Below are positions 8,720 to 17,936 of a DNA stretch of 64,000 nucleotides, piece by piece; the first letter of the stretch is position 1; each line of letters opens with the position of its first letter. This DNA comes from Roseiarcus sp963805295 (lineage in GTDB: Bacteria > Pseudomonadota > Alphaproteobacteria > Rhizobiales > Beijerinckiaceae), in assembly GCA_963805295.1 (NCBI GenBank), contig CAWDTW010000060.1:1-64000 (forward strand), given 5' to 3'. A model generated the notes under the pieces. It was given only the letters and a program-made list of their open reading frames with translations. It was not told where the DNA came from and ran no database searches. The translations under genes and the position numbers were made by a program.

Positions 8720-9207
8720 TCGCGAACGACGGGGCCGCGAATTTCGCCGTCGGGGAACTTCTTGGTGTGGACGTTGAAGTACCAGCGCCCGTCCTTGAGG
8801 TCCTTCGCTTGCTCGGCGCTGATCTGGGCGATGCCGTGGAACGGGCTCGCGAGATTGCCCGGCGTGCCGACCTGGATCGGCGCGTTCTCCTCCGGAGTGA
8901 GGCCAAGATAGGAGACGGGGCCGTGGAAATGGGCGGCGATCACCGGGCCCGACAGGGCTGAATAGGTGACCGTCCATTTGAGCGTGTTGGTGTCGGTGTC
9001 GAAGGTTCCCGTCATGCGGCCCCTCCCGGGGCTGTCGTTCGGAGGCACTTCGCCTGCGCCGGTCAACGAGGCTGTGATCGGGATTATGAGAGCGAAAGCC
9101 TGCGTGCCGGACGCCGCCAGGGCGCCGCAGGTGAGAGCGATGAGGATCAGGCGCGCGCCTCCCCCTCGATTGCAGGAAACGTCGTGACGGCGGGCGGTGG
9201 CCGACAT
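8716..9207 (-). CDS. CHRD domain-containing exported protein
   Basis: A 163-residue protein with an N-terminal signal region (LILIALTCGALAASGTQAFA) and a CHRD domain: ITASLTGAGEVPPNDSPGRG at the start, AAHFHGP in the middle and DGRWYFNVHTKKFPDGEIRG at the end, all standard CHRD motifs. The domain is a beta-rich extracellular module of unclear function. Start chosen at MSATARRHD (9207) because AGAGGGAG precedes it; an upstream in-frame start at 9255 is less likely. It lies between the cytochrome-porin and the small cytochrome. Confidence 0.8.
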   Translation of the reverse strand: MSATARRHDVSCNRGGGARLILIALTCGALAASGTQAFALIIPITASLTGAGEVPPNDSPGRGRMTGTFDTDTNTLKWTVTYSALSGPVIAAHFHGPVSYLGLTPEENAPIQVGTPGNLASPFHGIAQISAEQAKDLKDGRWYFNVHTKKFPDGEIRGPVVRE

Positions 9208-9289
9208 GTTTACTCCCTCTTGTCCTGATTTCTCGCCTCGGCAGGCCAGGGACACCCGCCGCTCAACGGCCTGGTCGTCCCCTCAAGGT

Positions 9290-10769
9290 TCAGAACGCCA
9301 GCCACGCATAGGCGAAGACGGAATTGTTGCCCGACGCGTTATGCGTGCCGCCCAGGAACGAGCCGTCGAAATTGTTCGTGCCGCCGTAGAGGTGCAGATA
9401 CTCGGTGAACTGGATGCCGATGCGGGCGTTCCAGGTCTTGTAGTCGCCGGGCCCCGGCGCGCCGTGCGCGAACGGGATGTAGGCGAGGTCGAGAATCAGG
9501 CCGTCGCCGTTCGGGCTGGCGATGAGGCTGTTGGGAAACAGGCCCGCGCCGCTCGGCAGGCACGGGGCGGCGGGCGAACCGTACATGTTGCAGTCGTTCG
9601 AGCCGGTGATGTTGAAATAGCCGAGACCAAGGCTGTAGGTGTGGTCCCAGACGAACGACGCGTTCGCCTTGAAGCTGTTGAGGTGATCGTCGACGTTCGA
9701 CGCGGCCATCAAAAAGGAGCTCGCGCTCGCGTTCAGCTTCTGCCACTCCAGGATGTCGGTGAGCTTCACTGTGAGGCTGTATTGGTCGCCGTCGTACTGA
9801 TATTGCGAGTCGAAGCCGACGTCGAGGTAGTTATCCGTCCCGATGCCGTATTGACGTCCCGGCGCGATCTGCCCGTACATGCCGAACGTGCCGACCATGA
9901 GGTAATGCTGTCCCCAGTGCGGCTCCAGCGCGAGGCGCCAGTAGGGGGCGACGTTGGTGACGGCGTCGGTCGCCGAATTGCCGTCGTTGAACGCCTGCAG
10001 GATCGGGACCGGAAGTCCTTTGTAAAGCGTGACGTCGGCGTACAGCATGTCGTTCCAGAAGACGTAGGCTCCTGCGCCGCCGACGATCTGGCCGTACCCG
10101 CTCTCGATGTGGGTCAGCGGCGGCGCAAACAGGAAGGCTCCCGAAGACACAGTCGAGGAGATCTGCGGCCAGCCGAAGGCCGGGGTCGTGTTCCACGGGT
10201 CTTCGACGGTCGGGGTGTTGTTGGCGTCGATGCCCCAGATCGTGTCTTTGCCAAGCAGCTTGAGCGTGTCGGCGTAGCGGACGTCGGACGCGTCCAGGAA
10301 CGCCGTATCCTTTACGGAGGGGTCGCCCGTGACCTGGATGAACGAGCCGAGATTGCCGTAGAGCCGGCCCGCAATGAATCCCGAGACCTGCTGGGAGACT
10401 AGATTGTCGTTGGTGTGCAGGCCAGCGGGCTGCGACCCTTGGTCATAGGCCGAATTCGTATGGGTGAAGCCGGCCATGTAGAAGGCCGACAGGGGCGGCC
10501 CATTCCAGTCGCCGCCCTGCATGGTGTAGCCGCCGATCTTGAACCGCCGGCCGAACGGCGTGAGTTCCGGATAGGCGGTGTGACAGGCGGCGCAGGGCTG
10601 CCCTGTCTGGCGGGCGTAAGCCGGCAACGCTTCGGGCGGGACCGGCGCTGACGGCGAGGAACGCCCCCGCTCCCGCGACGACCGCGACAAGGGCGACAGC
10701 GAAGGCGACGGCCTTTGCCCGGATTGCGGCCAACGCTCTTGCGTTCGGCCGGATCGCTGCTGCCGTCAT
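9290..10769 (-). CDS. Fused monohaem cytochrome / outer-membrane beta-barrel (Cyc2-like architecture), one frameshift
   Basis: About 490 residues: a long N-terminal hydrophobic signal (AVAFAVALVAVVAGAGAFLAVSA), then a single haem c motif with family context (YARQTGQPCAACHTAYPELT, PFGRRFKIGGY), then about 400 residues of alternating aromatic/polar strands ending in an aromatic residue (SVFAYAWLAF), as in outer-membrane porins. One N-terminal haem fused to a porin is the architecture of Cyc2 iron oxidases and of related 'cytochrome C' porins. Homology to true Cyc2 is inference. Signal and haem domain are in different frames (one base lost near 10645). Start 10769 is the ATG before the signal. 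Confidence 0.65.
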
Positions 10770-10930
10770 TCCGCCCCCCTTCGGGCGCCCGTTGCCTTTA
10801 GTGAAATCCGCGTCGCCCGCCAGGCGGACAGGCAGCGCAGACGAATCGTATTTTTCGGATACCTGCCATGCGGTTTTTTGCGAGTCCAGTTACAATTGAT
10901 CCGCGCGGCTGGTCCCGAGCTGGATCGTCA

Positions 10931-11194
10931 TCAAGCCTTCTTGACCCACAGCGTGCACCATCCCTTCGGCGAAATGGTTCCATCGACGCTCTTGCACGCA
11001 TTCGGCGCGACGAAGAGCTTGCAGGCGTCGCATTCCTTCCCGTCCTTCGGCGAGTCCTGGTAGCGCACCGAACTCTGCGCGATCTTGGCTTGGGCGACGG
11101 TCGCGCCGAGCGCCAGCAGCGGGACGGCCCCCGCCGCGCCGATCAGGACCGTGCGGCGGCTGACGCAGGCTGACTTGGTTTCTTCGCTCATCAT
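10931..11194 (-). CDS. High-potential iron-sulfur protein (HiPIP)
   Basis: An 87-residue protein with a Tat-type signal (SRRTVLIGAAGAVPLLALG) and the four-cysteine HiPIP pattern: CDAC, then APNAC, then KGWCTLW near the C-terminus, binding a 4Fe-4S cluster. HiPIPs are periplasmic one-electron carriers; PioC and Iro are examples in iron oxidation. AGGAG precedes the first ATG (11194). It begins the minus-strand set with the cytochrome-porin 161 bases downstream, and an FNR-type site lies 147 bases upstream. Confidence 0.9.
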   Translation of the reverse strand: MMSEETKSACVSRRTVLIGAAGAVPLLALGATVAQAKIAQSSVRYQDSPKDGKECDACKLFVAPNACKSVDGTISPKGWCTLWVKKA

Positions 11195-11690
11195 GGGTTC
11201 TCCTGGCTATTGGCTTCTGCTCTTCGTTTTACGCTTCTGAGTTTCGCTTCCGATCGGCGCTTCCGGCTCGCCGCGGGCGCCTTCCGTCCGGGAAAGACGC
11301 GCTCCTCCCCGGGACGTCGGCATCGAAGCTGCCTGCGGACTTGATCCAAATCAATATGCTCGCTCCGCGACCAATGCGCGCAGCACTTTGGTCGAGTGTT
11401 CTGGCCCCCCGGTTCGACGTTGAGGGCCGGCCGGAATTAAAGCGAGCCCTGCACGACGGCTTGCGACAGGGCCGAAACAGGAAGGCGGAAAAGGGCCGCC
11501 ACTACAATTTTTGCCAATGTTCTGGCTTGGCGGCGGCCCGTCCCGCGCTTCCGGCGGGCGAGCGCCGACATTGGCGATCGGTAATCTTAGAACCGCAAAT
11601 CCGGCCGATTGGGGCTAGAAATCGACGCTCGAAACGTTGGCGACCGCATGCGCGGCCGAGCGTTTCCAACCTCGATATTTGGAGACCCTG
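11195..11690. other. Intergenic control region between HiPIP and PepSY genes
   Basis: A 496-base divergent region with no convincing gene. It holds a perfect FNR/FixK-type palindrome at 11341-11354. A plus-strand frame from 11341 lacks protein-like composition and was left out. Confidence 0.5.
11341..11354. promoter_or_regulatory. FNR/FixK-type binding site
   Basis: TTGATCCAAATCAA is a perfect match to the FNR-family consensus TTGAT-N4-ATCAA. It is 147 bases upstream of the HiPIP start on the minus strand and 337 bases upstream of the PepSY start on the plus strand. Such sites respond to low oxygen through FnrL/FixK proteins. Which promoter it serves is inferred from distance only. Confidence 0.7.
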
Positions 11691-11966
11691 ATGAAGTTGC
11701 TCAGCGCCCTTACGATCCTCGCCGTCGCCGCCGCCGGCCCTGCTTTCGCTCAAGGAAAGTGCTCCAGCGCGCCGAAATCCAAGTGGCAGCCGAGGTCCGC
11801 CCTCGAAGCGCAGTTGCAGACCGACGGCTACACGGTGCGCCAGATCAAGGTCGAGGGCGGCTGCTACGAGGTCTACGCCACCGACAGGGACGGCAAGCGC
11901 GCCAATATGGCCTACAACGCCGAGACGCTCGAAAAGCTCGACAACGCCGAGGCCGGCGAGAACTGA
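11691..11966 (+). CDS. PepSY domain-containing periplasmic protein
   Basis: A 91-residue exported protein: signal peptide (MKLLSALTILAVAAAGPAFA), then one PepSY-type domain (LEAQLQTDGYTVRQIKVEGG, CYEVYATDRDGKR, YNAETLEKLD). Two cysteines, one near the mature N-terminus and one in the domain, could pair. Single-PepSY proteins often sit beside cytochrome b561 and a two-component system, as here. GGAG lies 7 bases before the ATG. Its stop overlaps the cytochrome b561 start. Confidence 0.8.
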   Translation: MKLLSALTILAVAAAGPAFAQGKCSSAPKSKWQPRSALEAQLQTDGYTVRQIKVEGGCYEVYATDRDGKRANMAYNAETLEKLDNAEAGEN

Positions 11967-12523
11967 GCGACGCGAGAGCCGGCGCCCGGCCATGGTCCGA
12001 GTTCTGGGATCCGTTCGTCCGCGCCTTCCATTGGGCGCTCGCGCTGAGCTTCGCCATCGCCTGGCTGAGCTCTGAACATCTCCAGCGTCTGCACGCCGCC
12101 GCCGGCTATGTCGCCGGCGCGCTCGTGGCGGGGCGCGTCGTTTGGGGCTTGGTCGGACCCGGTTACGCGCGGTTCTCGCAATTCGTGCGGCCGCCGGAGA
12201 CGGTGATCGGTTACTTCAAGGCGGTCGTGAAAGGGTCGGAACGGCGCTTCATCGGCCACAATCCGGCCGGCGGGGCGATGATCGTCGTCCTCCTGGCCGC
12301 GATGGCGGCAACTGCTGCGTCCGGCTGGCTGCTCACCACCGACGCTTACTGGGGCTCGACCGCCGCCCAGCGCGCGCATTCGCTTCTGGCGCACGGCGTC
12401 CTGCTCCTGGTTCTGTTGCATCTCGGCGGCGTCGCGCTGGCGAGCCTCCGGCACCGGGAGAACCTGGTCCGGGCGATGGTCATAGGCGTCAAGCGCGCGG
12501 CCGGACCCGGCGACGTCGCTTGA
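11963..12523 (+). CDS. Cytochrome b561 family membrane protein (probable CTG start)
   Basis: About 186 residues with four transmembrane segments and haem-ligand histidines (FVRAFHWALALSFAIAW, LQRLHAAAGYVAG, RAHSLLAHGVLLL, LLHLGGVALA). The family carries electrons across the inner membrane between quinol and periplasmic haem proteins. No ATG, GTG or TTG lies in frame at the expected start. The likely initiator is CTG at 11963 (aaCTGAgcg), overlapping the PepSY stop by four bases and giving (M)SDARAGARPWSEF. An ATG mutated to CTG, or a base-call error, is the alternative. Confidence 0.75.
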   Translation: MSDARAGARPWSEFWDPFVRAFHWALALSFAIAWLSSEHLQRLHAAAGYVAGALVAGRVVWGLVGPGYARFSQFVRPPETVIGYFKAVVKGSERRFIGHNPAGGAMIVVLLAAMAATAASGWLLTTDAYWGSTAAQRAHSLLAHGVLLLVLLHLGGVALASLRHRENLVRAMVIGVKRAAGPGDVA

Positions 12524-12540
12524 GGTTCATAAGGGAGGCA

Positions 12541-12771
12541 ATGGTGAGTGAAACGCATGAGGTCGGCGCGCCGTTCTTCTTCGCCACGCAGCAGCCTCCG
12601 TCGGCCGCCGCGATCGACGACGACATCTACCTGACGGTGACGGCCGCGGTCCCCGCCTTTCCGGGACAGGTGGAGACGATCGACATCATCCTGTCGGTCG
12701 ACTACGCGAGGCAGGTCATCGCCCAGCTTTCCGGCGCGGTCGTCGCGGCGACGAGAAACGAGGCGCATTGA
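12541..12771 (+). CDS. Small hypothetical protein
   Basis: A 76-residue protein (MVSETHEVGAPFFFATQQPP at the start, VDYARQVIAQLSGAVVAATR near the end) with GGGAGG before the ATG and 17 bases after cytochrome b561. It has no signal peptide or membrane segment. The spacing suggests it is third in the PepSY-cytochrome b operon. I do not recognise the family. Confidence 0.55.
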   Translation: MVSETHEVGAPFFFATQQPPSAAAIDDDIYLTVTAAVPAFPGQVETIDIILSVDYARQVIAQLSGAVVAATRNEAH

Positions 12772-12783
12772 GCCGTCTCGCGC

Positions 12784-14152
12784 TCAGTCGTCCTCTTGCG
12801 CGGCCGTCAGCGTGATCCGCAGTCCCGGACGATTGTCCGAGGCCGCGCAATCGAGACCGTGCAGTTCGGCGATCGCGGAAACGAGGCTCAGTCCGAGTCC
12901 GGTTCCGGGGGACTTCCGCGCCGCGTCGGCGCGATGGAAGCGCTGAAAGATCGCGCTCAATTCCTCAGGCGCGACGCCGGCCCCGTCGTCGGCGACCGAC
13001 AACGAGAGGCCTTGCGGCGTTCGCTCGCCGGTCACCTCGACGCGGACGCCCGCGGGCGTGTGACGCAGCGCGTTGTCGATGAGATTGGCCGTCATCTGCA
13101 CCAGCAGTTCCTTGTCGCCCGGCATCGGGAGCGGCGCATCGAGACGCGAAACGATCGTCTTTCCCTCCCCTTCGGCGGCCGGCTCGAACGCCTCGACGAC
13201 CTCGCGCGCGACTTCGGCGAGATCGAGCGGCCGGAACGCCGCCCGCCGCGCGCCGGCCTCGACCTGGCCGATGCGCAGGAGGGCGTTGAAGGTTTCGAGG
13301 ACGCCCTCGATCTCGCCGATCGCCGTTTCGATGGCGCCGCGCATCATCTGGCGAGGAGGCGTCCGAACCGCGCGCGGCCTCCAGGCGGCGCAGCATCGAG
13401 GCAAGCGGCTTGCGCAGGTCGTGCGCGATGTCGGCGCTGACCTGCTTGTTCGCCTGGAGCAGCTTCTCGATGCGGTCGAACAGGCGGTTGAAGGTGCGCG
13501 CGAGCGCGGTGAGATCGTCGTCGGTCCGCGTCAGGGGAATCCGGCGGCTCCAGTCCCCGGCCATGAGCCGCTGGGCGGTCAGCCGCATCGAATCGATTCG
13601 GCGGAGAAACTGCGCGCTGAGCCACAGGCCGCCCGCGGTGCCGAGAGCGATCGTGGCCGCGACCGCCCAGCCGAACGCCGAGAGAACCCCGCGCAGAATC
13701 TCGTCCGAACGGCGCTGCTCGTCGCCGACGACGAGCATCGATCCGTCCGGCAGCCGCGTCGCCAACGCCCGAACGATTTCCGGCTTCGCTTCAGGCGGTT
13801 CGTCGCCCTCGGCCTCTCGCGCTTCCATCCAGCCGCCCGCGCTTGCCGCCGGGGCGGGCAGATCGCCGGCGAGCAGCTCGCCCTCAGGGCTTTCGAGGCC
13901 ATAGGCGAAGGCGCCGCCGCTCGATCCGCGCGCCTCCAGCATCCCGGCGAGCCGATCGCGTCCGCCTGCCGCGAAGGCGCTCTCGAGCGCGTTCGTTTCC
14001 TCGACGATCCTCTCGTCGAAGTCGGCGAGGATTTCGTGGCGAATGGTGAGGTAGACGAAGGCGCCCAACGCCAGCGCCGACGCCGTGAACAGCGCCAGAT
14101 AGATCATCGCCAGGCGGAAGCTGGCCGTCCTAAGGAGCCGGGTTCGGGACAC
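12784..14152 (-). CDS. Sensor histidine kinase, one frameshift
   Basis: About 455 residues: TM1 (LAMIYLALFTASALALGAFV), a periplasmic sensor of about 130 residues, TM2 (FGWAVAATIALGTAGGLWL), HAMP, HisKA with phosphoacceptor His in SADIAHDLRKPL (about residue 243), and HATPase with N box (NLIDNALRHT), G1 (DDGAG) and G2 (GTGLGLSLV). HDLRKPL replaces the commoner HELRTPL. A base is missing near 13345, between HisKA and the catalytic domain. The start overlaps the response-regulator gene by 23 bases, so this is a cognate pair. The PepSY-cytochrome b operon runs convergently toward it. Confidence 0.85.
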
Positions 14153-14816
14153 GCAAGGTATATCCGGCGCCGCGCACGGTCTGGATCAGCGAGGCGCCGC
14201 GGCCGCGATCGATCTTGGTCCGTAGACGGCTGATGTGCGTCTCGACGATATTCGTCTTCGGATCGAAGTGAAACTCCCAGACTTGCTCGAGCAGCATCTT
14301 GCGGGTGACGAGGCGACCCTCGCTGCGCATGAGGAATTCGAGCAGGCGAAACTCGCGCGGCTGCAGGTCGATCGCCTCCCCGCCGCGCCGCACGCTGCGG
14401 GCGACGAGATCCATCTCGAGATCGCCCGCTCTCAGCACGGTGGGCGACGAACCCAGCGTCGGACGGCGGGCGAGCGCGGTCAACCGCGCCATCAGCTCCT
14501 CGAAGGCGAAGGGCTTGACCAGATAATCGTCGCCGCCGGCCTCCAATCCGTCGACCCGGTCGTCGATGCCCGCCAGATTGGTCAGGAACAGCACGGGCGT
14601 CGAGAGGCCGTCGGCGCGCATCAGCGCGACGACGCCGAGGCCGTCGAGTTCGGGCAGCATGCGGTCGAGCACGATCGCGTCGAAGCGATCGGCGGTCGCC
14701 CGCTCGAATCCCTCGCGGCCGTCACTCGCCACCGTCGCCTCGTGCCCGCGCGCCTCGAGGCCTGCCGAAATGAAGTCGGCGGTCTCTTCGTCGTCCTCGA
14801 CAACCAGAATCTTCAT
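14130..14816 (-). CDS. OmpR/PhoB-type response regulator
   Basis: A 228-residue regulator. The receiver domain has the acidic pair EDDEE at residues 7-11, phosphoacceptor D51 in IVLDRMLP and K101 in LVKPF. The winged-helix DNA-binding domain includes LQPREFRLLEFL and THISRLRTKIDRG. It pairs with the overlapping histidine kinase gene. Targets unknown; the adjacent PepSY/cytochrome b561 genes are plausible because this gene combination recurs in proteobacteria. Confidence 0.9.
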   Translation of the reverse strand: MKILVVEDDEETADFISAGLEARGHEATVASDGREGFERATADRFDAIVLDRMLPELDGLGVVALMRADGLSTPVLFLTNLAGIDDRVDGLEAGGDDYLVKPFAFEELMARLTALARRPTLGSSPTVLRAGDLEMDLVARSVRRGGEAIDLQPREFRLLEFLMRSEGRLVTRKMLLEQVWEFHFDPKTNIVETHISRLRTKIDRGRGASLIQTVRGAGYTLRVPNPAP

Positions 14817-14948
14817 TCCGCCGAATTAGCAGAACGGCGAACCGTGACAAAGCGCCCCGCCGCATGGCGCCGCGCTTTTCCCCGGCCTCCACGAGCCCGG
14901 CGCACAGAGTTTGCGCGTCGAAGACTGGGGCACGCCGTGCGCGCTGTT

Positions 14949-16409
14949 TCAGCGCCGGAACTCCGCCTTCACCGCCGCATAGAGCGCCCTGAATCGCTCC
15001 CGCTGCCTGGCGAACGCCGCCGCGAGCTCCGGGTCGGGCATCGTGACGTCGGCGATTTCCGGCCGGTTACAGACCGTCTCCGCCGGCTCGCCGGTCGCGG
15101 CCATCCGCGCAAGCCGCGTCGCGCCCAAGGCCGGGCCGGTCTCGCCGCCCCGCATGCGCACGATGGCGAAGCCGGTCGCGGCGGCGATCATGTGCGTCCA
15201 CAGCGCGCTCTTCGCGCCGCCGCCGATGAGGCCCGCGCGCTCGACCGCCGCCCCGGCGGCGGCGAGGCAATCGCGCGCCTCGGCGAGCGTCAGCGCGACG
15301 CCCTCCATCACCGCGCGGGCGACGTCGGCGCGGGTCGTCGTCTCGCTCATGCCGAACAGCACGCCGCGCGCGTAAGGATCGTCGAGCGGCGTGCGCTCCC
15401 CGGAGAGATAGGGCAGGAACAACAGCGCGCCCGGCCCCCGATAGCCGTCGGCCGCCTCGCGTTCGAGCGCGTCGGGCGTTCCGCCGAGGAGCCGTCCGGC
15501 GAAGGCGAGCGCGCCGGCCCCGTTCAGCATGGCGGCCATCGCATACCAGCGGCCAGGCAGCGCATGGGCGAAGCCGTGCACGAGCTTGTCCGGCGCGCTG
15601 AGATAGCGGTCCGTCGCCACGATGAGCTGCGTCGCGGTGCCGAGCGAGACGAAGGCCTCGCCCGGGGCGATCGCGCCGAGCCCCACCGCGCCCGCCGCCG
15701 CGTCGCCGCCGCCGGCGGCGACGACGACGCCCCGCGGCAGCCCGAGCTCGTCGGCGGCCGGGGGGCGGATCGTCCCGACCGCCGCCGATCCTTCGAAGAG
15801 CCGGGGCGCCCAGGCGGGCGCCCCCCCGCAGGCGGCGATCGCCTCAGCCGACCATGCCCGCGCGGCTTCGTCGAGCATCCAGGTTCCGGCCGCGTCGCTC
15901 ATGTCGGTGCCGCGTTCGCCTGAGAGCGCGAGGCGCAGAAAGTCCTTGGGCGCGAGCACGCAATCGATCCGGCCGCGAAGCTCCGGCTCATGGCGGCCGA
16001 GCCACAGGAGCTTCGGGCCGGTGAAGCCGGGCATCGGCTTCACCCCGACGACGCCCGAAAGACGTGGAAAATCCCGGGCGAGCTCGGCGGCCTCCGCGTG
16101 CGCCCTTCCGTCGTTGTGGAGGATCGCCGGGCGGAGCGGCTTGTCCGACCGGTCGAGGAGAACGGCGCCGTGCATCTGGCCGGAGAAGCCGATCGCCTTC
16201 AGCGCCCCGAGCGCCCTGGGGGCAGAAGCGCGCAGGTCGGCGGTCGCGGCGCCCATGGCCGCGCGCCAGACTTCCGGATCCTGCTCAGACCAGCCGGGCT
16301 TCGGACGATCGGGCGCATAGGCGTGCGCGGCGCTCGCGACCGGCGCGCCGTTTTCGTCCGTCAGCAGCGCCTTGAGCCCCGATGTGCCGCAGTCCAGCCC
16401 GAGATACAT
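14949..16409 (-). CDS. xylB: Xylulokinase (FGGY family)
   Basis: A 486-residue FGGY carbohydrate kinase phosphorylating D-xylulose to xylulose 5-phosphate. It opens MYLGLDCGTSGLKALL (phosphate loop), with GFSGQMHGAVLLD and RPAILHNDGRA typical of XylB, and the C-terminal ATP-site motifs SLGTATQLIV and GLIGGGAKS. An in-frame start 11 codons upstream (MHAPGAAHARP) exists, but MYLGLD is the family start. No xylose isomerase is next to it. A hypothetical gene lies 42 bases upstream on the same strand. Confidence 0.88.
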   Translation of the reverse strand: MYLGLDCGTSGLKALLTDENGAPVASAAHAYAPDRPKPGWSEQDPEVWRAAMGAATADLRASAPRALGALKAIGFSGQMHGAVLLDRSDKPLRPAILHNDGRAHAEAAELARDFPRLSGVVGVKPMPGFTGPKLLWLGRHEPELRGRIDCVLAPKDFLRLALSGERGTDMSDAAGTWMLDEAARAWSAEAIAACGGAPAWAPRLFEGSAAVGTIRPPAADELGLPRGVVVAAGGGDAAAGAVGLGAIAPGEAFVSLGTATQLIVATDRYLSAPDKLVHGFAHALPGRWYAMAAMLNGAGALAFAGRLLGGTPDALEREAADGYRGPGALLFLPYLSGERTPLDDPYARGVLFGMSETTTRADVARAVMEGVALTLAEARDCLAAAGAAVERAGLIGGGAKSALWTHMIAAATGFAIVRMRGGETGPALGATRLARMAATGEPAETVCNRPEIADVTMPDPELAAAFARQRERFRALYAAVKAEFRR

Positions 16410-16451
16410 GGGCCGAGCATGCGCCGCCCCCGGCGCATGCACAAGTTCAGC

Positions 16452-16811
16452 TCAGGCGCAGCTGCGCCAACCCTCGCCGCAGCGCGCCAGCGGACCCGCC
16501 CTGCGCCAGCGGTCCGGACCGAGAGCGTCCTCGTCTTCGCCGAGTTCGAGGCCCCGTTCCAGAATGTAACGCAGGCCGGTCAGGATCGGCGTGTCTGCGC
16601 CGCGCGTCGCCTTGCCCACGTCTTCCCAGTCGCCCTCGCCCGCCCGACGGGCGAAATCGCCCACAAGACGGGAAGCAAGCATCCCGCTCGACAGATTGCG
16701 GTCGGCCGCGTCGCGCGCGAAGCGGCGCGCGAAGTCGCCGCCGATCGAGGCGACGGCCGCGCGGGCGACATGAGGATTGGAGCAGGTGACGACGATTTCA
16801 CGCACGATCAT
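16452..16811 (-). CDS. Hypothetical protein upstream of xylB
   Basis: A 119-residue soluble protein, MIVREIVVTCSNPHVARAAV at the start and WRRAGPLARCGEGWRSCA at the end. It has three cysteines, two in the C-terminal 12 residues, and charged helices. No signal, membrane segment or family is recognised. The 42-base gap to xylB suggests co-transcription. Confidence 0.5.
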   Translation of the reverse strand: MIVREIVVTCSNPHVARAAVASIGGDFARRFARDAADRNLSSGMLASRLVGDFARRAGEGDWEDVGKATRGADTPILTGLRYILERGLELGEDEDALGPDRWRRAGPLARCGEGWRSCA

Positions 16812-17022
16812 AAGTGAACCTCGCTCAAGCTCGCAAAGTCAGATCCCGCTCGCTTACGACCGTCTACATGACGAATAAATTTGTCCTCAGCATGGCGTTG
16901 CTTCCGATCTCATAAAGTCATTCTCCGTTGAACCGCGCGGGAATTGCAGACGCTTGGCAATTGTCAAGGTTTTGTCATATCGGCTTATGTGCGGTGCAAC
17001 ATAAATATACCTTTCGCTTCCC

Positions 17023-17046
17023 TCGCCATTCGATCCCGAATGGCGA
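17023..17046. repeat. Perfect palindromic stem in an AT-richer gap
   Basis: A 10-bp perfect stem with a 4-nt loop (TCGCCATTCG-ATCC-CGAATGGCGA) lies in the gene-free stretch 16812-17201, which is clearly lower in GC than its surroundings. It is about 155 bases past the end of the minus-strand ABC ATPase gene and could be a transcription end or a regulator site. No T-run follows. Confidence 0.45.
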
Positions 17047-17201
17047 AGGCTTAATTCATGGCGAATGAGCAACTCATGAGCGGAGCCAATTGGCTGGACG
17101 AATCTTGATCGGAGGCTCTTTCCGGGGACGGCGGAGCCCTTCGCGCGCCCGGTCCCCGTCCTGCGCCGGCCTCGGCGAAAAGCCACCGAGAAGCGCTCGG
17201 G

Positions 17202-17936
17202 TCAGGCTGGAATCCGCAGCGCCTCAATGCGCGCTTCGAGCGAGCGCGCTTCGGCTGCGCTCATCGCCGCGCGCGGGCTCTCGACCCGAATTTCGCCGAT
17301 CACCCGCGCGGGCCGGGGCGACAGCACGAAAATGCGGTCGGCGAGCCGGATCGCTTCGCCGACGTCATGGGTGACGAGAACGGCGGTGACCGCGCGCTCG
17401 GCCACCAGCGCGGCCAGTTCGCGCTGCAGCGCACGCGCGAGCGGCGCGTCGAGCGAGACGAACGGCTCGTCGAGCAGCAGCAGCGCGGGCTTCACCGCGA
17501 AGGCGCGCGCCAGCGCCGCCCGTCGCGCCAGGCCGAGCGACAGTTCGCCCGGGAAATGCGCCCGGTGCCCGGCGAGGCCGAGCGGCTTCAGAAGCGCGTC
17601 GAGCTCCTCGTCGCCGACATGGGGCGCCGCGAGGCGAATGTTGTCCTCGACGCTGCGCCAGGGCAGCAGGCGCGGCTCCTGGAAGACGGCTGCGAGCGGG
17701 CCGGGAGGCCTTTCGATCCTGCCCTCGAACCGCTCGTCGAGGCCGGCGACGATCCGCATCAGGGTCGACTTGCCGCAACCGGACGGGCCGATCAGCGCCC
17801 CGATCCGCCCCGCCTCGAGGCGGAAGGCGAGATTGGACAAGACTTCGACCGTCTGGCCGGAGGCGTTCACGAGGCGCTTGCGCGCCACATGCACGTCAAG
17901 CGGGGCGAGGCCGCCAGCGGGAGACATGGCGTTCAA
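17202..17936 (-). CDS. ABC transporter ATP-binding protein (NitT/TauT type)
   Basis: A 244-residue ATPase: Walker A GPSGCGKST (residues 50-58), Q-loop FQEPRLLPW, a degenerate signature LSLGLARR (132-139) in place of LSGGQ, Walker B ALLLLDEP (151-158) and the H-loop in VLVTHDVGEA. This is the SsuB/TauB/NrtD subgroup, energising periplasmic uptake of small anions or organic compounds. The start overlaps the permease gene by 41 bases. It is the last gene of the PQQ-associated operon. Confidence 0.87.
   Translation of the reverse strand: MNAMSPAGGLAPLDVHVARKRLVNASGQTVEVLSNLAFRLEAGRIGALIGPSGCGKSTLMRIVAGLDERFEGRIERPPGPLAAVFQEPRLLPWRSVEDNIRLAAPHVGDEELDALLKPLGLAGHRAHFPGELSLGLARRAALARAFAVKPALLLLDEPFVSLDAPLARALQRELAALVAERAVTAVLVTHDVGEAIRLADRIFVLSPRPARVIGEIRVESPRAAMSAAEARSLEARIEALRIPA

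Noticed and set aside
9197..10402. A 401-codon plus-strand frame
   Set aside because: Antisense to the cytochrome-porin gene; no signal, domain or ribosome site.
11341..11691. A 116-codon plus-strand frame after the FNR site
   Set aside because: Low-complexity Arg/Pro-rich translation, no ribosome site, and it overlaps the regulatory palindrome.
14235..15923. A 562-codon plus-strand frame
   Set aside because: Antisense to the response regulator and xylulokinase genes, both well supported.
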